From positions 1-7,161 of the forward strand of contig JAJZOK010000131.1 of NCBI GenBank assembly GCA_021811525.1: a stretch of 7,161 nt of DNA, written 5' to 3'. Each line of letters begins with the position of its first letter. Position 1 is the stretch's first letter. The DNA comes from Thermoplasmata archaeon. Lineage in GTDB: Archaea; Thermoplasmatota; Thermoplasmata; Thermoplasmatales; Thermoplasmataceae. Position numbers and translations under genes: made by a program. This document shows, piece by piece, positions 5,897 through 7,161 of the stretch. The notes under the pieces were generated by a model, which saw nothing but the letters and a program-made list of their open reading frames with translations, searched no databases and was not told the DNA's origin.

Positions 5897-5925
5897 ACAT
5901 ATTTCAGCACCATTGTACCAAAAAA

Positions 5926-5939
5926 TTTTATTTTAAATA
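5926..5939 (+). promoter_or_regulatory. AT-rich promoter element before the secreted protein gene
   Basis: TTTTATTTTAAATA contains two overlapping TATA-like boxes. The upstream one (about 5926-5933) predicts a transcript start near 5956, essentially at the TTG start codons 5952/5955, meaning a leaderless message. The downstream octamer TTTAAATA (5932-5939) would start transcription near 5962, inside the signal-peptide codons, and so fits less well. The T-rich stretch could also terminate the small gene's transcript. Confidence 0.45.
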
Positions 5940-5951
5940 GACAGTTAACCA

Positions 5952-6932
5952 TTGTTGAGGCGCTTACTACTACTTCTGGCCATATTCTCATTAATGGCAC
6001 TCCCCGCTGCCTCCGCAGATGATGGGGCTCACAGTCCTGAGGCTCCTGTTGAAAACAACTTGCATTTTACCAGTTACCCTCAGGTTTACATAAATGCCTC
6101 AGCTAACACCAGCTTCAATATTTCATACGAAGGAATGCTACTCTTTACCCAGAGTGGCTTTTACTACGCATTTTTCCCCTCTGAAAAGTGGACCATCCAA
6201 CGTGTATCCAACAACAGCATTTACTATGCCTCTCACCTCGTGTTTCATAAATCAGACATAGAATACCTCAAGGGCCTCGAGAAAAAATTCAACATAAGTC
6301 CCGCCCTGATACAGAGTGGCCAGGAAGATTCGGGATTTGGGTATGACTCCCGAATTACATCTGACATCGTGATCTGGATGAACAAGACTTACGTTGCGAA
6401 CCCGGTTCCGGGAAATAACACTTCACTGAGCAGTTTCCAGCTCACATTCACCATGAGTTCCGCCAGCATCAATGGATCGGGAGATCTGCTATTGATACAG
6501 CAGCTCGGTGCAAAACTTGGGAATGGATTCGAACAATACCATCACCTGGCCCAGATATCGCATAACCTCACGAAGCTGAACACCACTGCCATAGGCGTCT
6601 CCAGTACCCATTATGATGCCTATTACTGGTGGAACAGCACGTTCACAGTCAATGGGAACACTGGACTACTCAATGCCTCAAAAAGCACGGACGGCACAGT
6701 CGATACCCTGATCTTCCAGTACCATTTCACTAACGGCATCCAGTCGCTCTCACAGGACCCATATTTCTCAGTTCCGCAGATAAATCTGTTCCAGAGCCCA
6801 ATACTACAAAATGATATCCAGAATGCCGCCAGTTTCCTTATCCTTCATTCTGAGCTTCTGGGTGCAGGAATGGTCTCAGGAATTGCACTGCTTGGAATTT
6901 CATATGGTTCTTACCGGAAAAGAAGATTCTAA
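5952..6932 (+). CDS. Secreted, membrane-anchored, probably N-glycosylated protein of unknown function
   Basis: The 326-residue protein has a clear Sec signal peptide: MLRR, a hydrophobic core of leucines to about residue 19, and a probable cut after A22 (ASA before DD). The body carries 13 N-x-S/T sequons at N48, 52, 56, 87, 114, 144, 155, 156, 174, 205, 210, 228 and 241, and is rich in Tyr, Ser and Asn. A hydrophobic segment at about 302-321 followed by YRKRRF is a C-terminal anchor, so the bulk lies outside the cell. No enzymatic motif or known fold is recognised; the only cysteine-free body suggests no disulfides. The start must be TTG at 5952 (or 5955), because the first ATG (residue 15) would destroy the signal peptide; no ribosome-binding site precedes it. 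It lies 55 bp after the small acidic gene and ends 2 bp from the convergent regulator gene. A surface-layer, adhesion or substrate-binding role is guesswork. Confidence 0.85.
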   Translation: MLRRLLLLLAIFSLMALPAASADDGAHSPEAPVENNLHFTSYPQVYINASANTSFNISYEGMLLFTQSGFYYAFFPSEKWTIQRVSNNSIYYASHLVFHKSDIEYLKGLEKKFNISPALIQSGQEDSGFGYDSRITSDIVIWMNKTYVANPVPGNNTSLSSFQLTFTMSSASINGSGDLLLIQQLGAKLGNGFEQYHHLAQISHNLTKLNTTAIGVSSTHYDAYYWWNSTFTVNGNTGLLNASKSTDGTVDTLIFQYHFTNGIQSLSQDPYFSVPQINLFQSPILQNDIQNAASFLILHSELLGAGMVSGIALLGISYGSYRKRRF

Positions 6933-6934
6933 AT

Positions 6935-7161
6935 TCAGTCGAGCATAGACATAATGTTGCTGCTCATGGTATCTAGGAAACTCTCACGGAATTTTTTCAA
7001 CATAAGCATCGTATTTTCAGGATCTGTGAGAAAAAGGTAGTTGGTGCTAGATTTGCTCTCGGTGTGGATGATACCCTGGTTAATCATGTCTGAAATGACC
7101 TGCCTAGTATTTTCCTGCTTGCTCTTTCTCCCCGATAAAAACATTGAAAGTTCGGCGCTCT
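6935..7161 (-). CDS. C-terminal part of a probable winged-helix transcription regulator (5' partial)
   Basis: The frame ends in TGA (6937-6935) and stays open through the right edge of the window: the codons before the ATG at 7144 read SAELS without a stop, so the gene very likely continues beyond it and that ATG is internal. The visible 75 residues contain AELSMFLSGRKSKQENTRQV, VISDMINQGIIH, and a likely wing plus strand, TESKSSTNYLFLTDPEN, then a terminal helix. This order (recognition helix, 'x-L-x-x-x-G-I-I', wing ending in 'Y-x-L-T-D-P-E') resembles ArsR/MarR/TrmB-type winged-helix proteins. The subfamily and the ligand cannot be told from this part. It converges on the secreted protein gene with a 2-bp gap. 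Confidence 0.65.
   Translation of the reverse strand, partial: SAELSMFLSGRKSKQENTRQVISDMINQGIIHTESKSSTNYLFLTDPENTMLMLKKFRESFLDTMSSNIMSMLD

Noticed and set aside
1..7161. Search for CRISPR repeats, tRNA genes, insertion-sequence ends and toxin-antitoxin pairs
   Set aside because: No regularly spaced repeats, cloverleaf with CCA-proximal signature, transposase motif or toxin next to the small acidic gene was seen by eye. A covariance-model and profile search would be needed to exclude small RNAs.

Overview
The window most likely comes from an archaeon, probably of the Thermoplasmata (inference, moderate confidence). The directly visible reasons are TATA-type promoters about 25 bp upstream of starts, genes with little or no leader, a GGTGA ribosome-binding site matching an archaeal 16S tail, several probable TTG starts, an archaeal-style long MoeA with an extra C-terminal domain, and a sequon-rich surface protein with a C-terminal membrane anchor. 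No tRNA, rRNA, CRISPR array, insertion sequence or prophage gene was found. Coding density is high, and the longest gap without a gene is about 150 bp.

Positions 1-3154 (plus strand) form a molybdenum/tungsten cofactor operon. After the last 19 codons of an unidentified gene come two MoeA paralogues. The second starts at a TTG inside the stop of the first and has its own ribosome-binding site. The first is of ordinary length but has changed residues in two molybdopterin-site motifs. The second keeps most of that site and carries a further ~200 residues resembling a degenerate periplasmic-binding-protein-like domain.

Positions 3168-4511 (minus strand) are a two-gene unit running towards the MoeA pair: a ThiF/MoeB/HesA-type E1-like adenylyltransferase and, 12 nt after it, a HAD-superfamily phosphatase. 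The E1-like protein is the type of enzyme that activates MoaD-like small proteins, so both sides of the convergent junction fit sulfur/cofactor chemistry, although no MoaD or ubiquitin-like partner is present here.

From 4578 a zinc-dependent medium-chain dehydrogenase/reductase is transcribed divergently from the E1-like gene. One perfectly palindromic 12-bp AT box lies where it can serve both directions. The reductase resembles the acryloyl-CoA reductase-like branch known from Sulfolobales.

Positions 5589-6932 hold a 52-codon acidic small protein with its own TATA box, ribosome-binding site and a perfect 14-bp palindrome upstream, then a secreted, probably heavily glycosylated, membrane-anchored protein of unknown function. 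The window ends in the 3' part of a minus-strand gene with a winged-helix-like tail, probably a transcription regulator.
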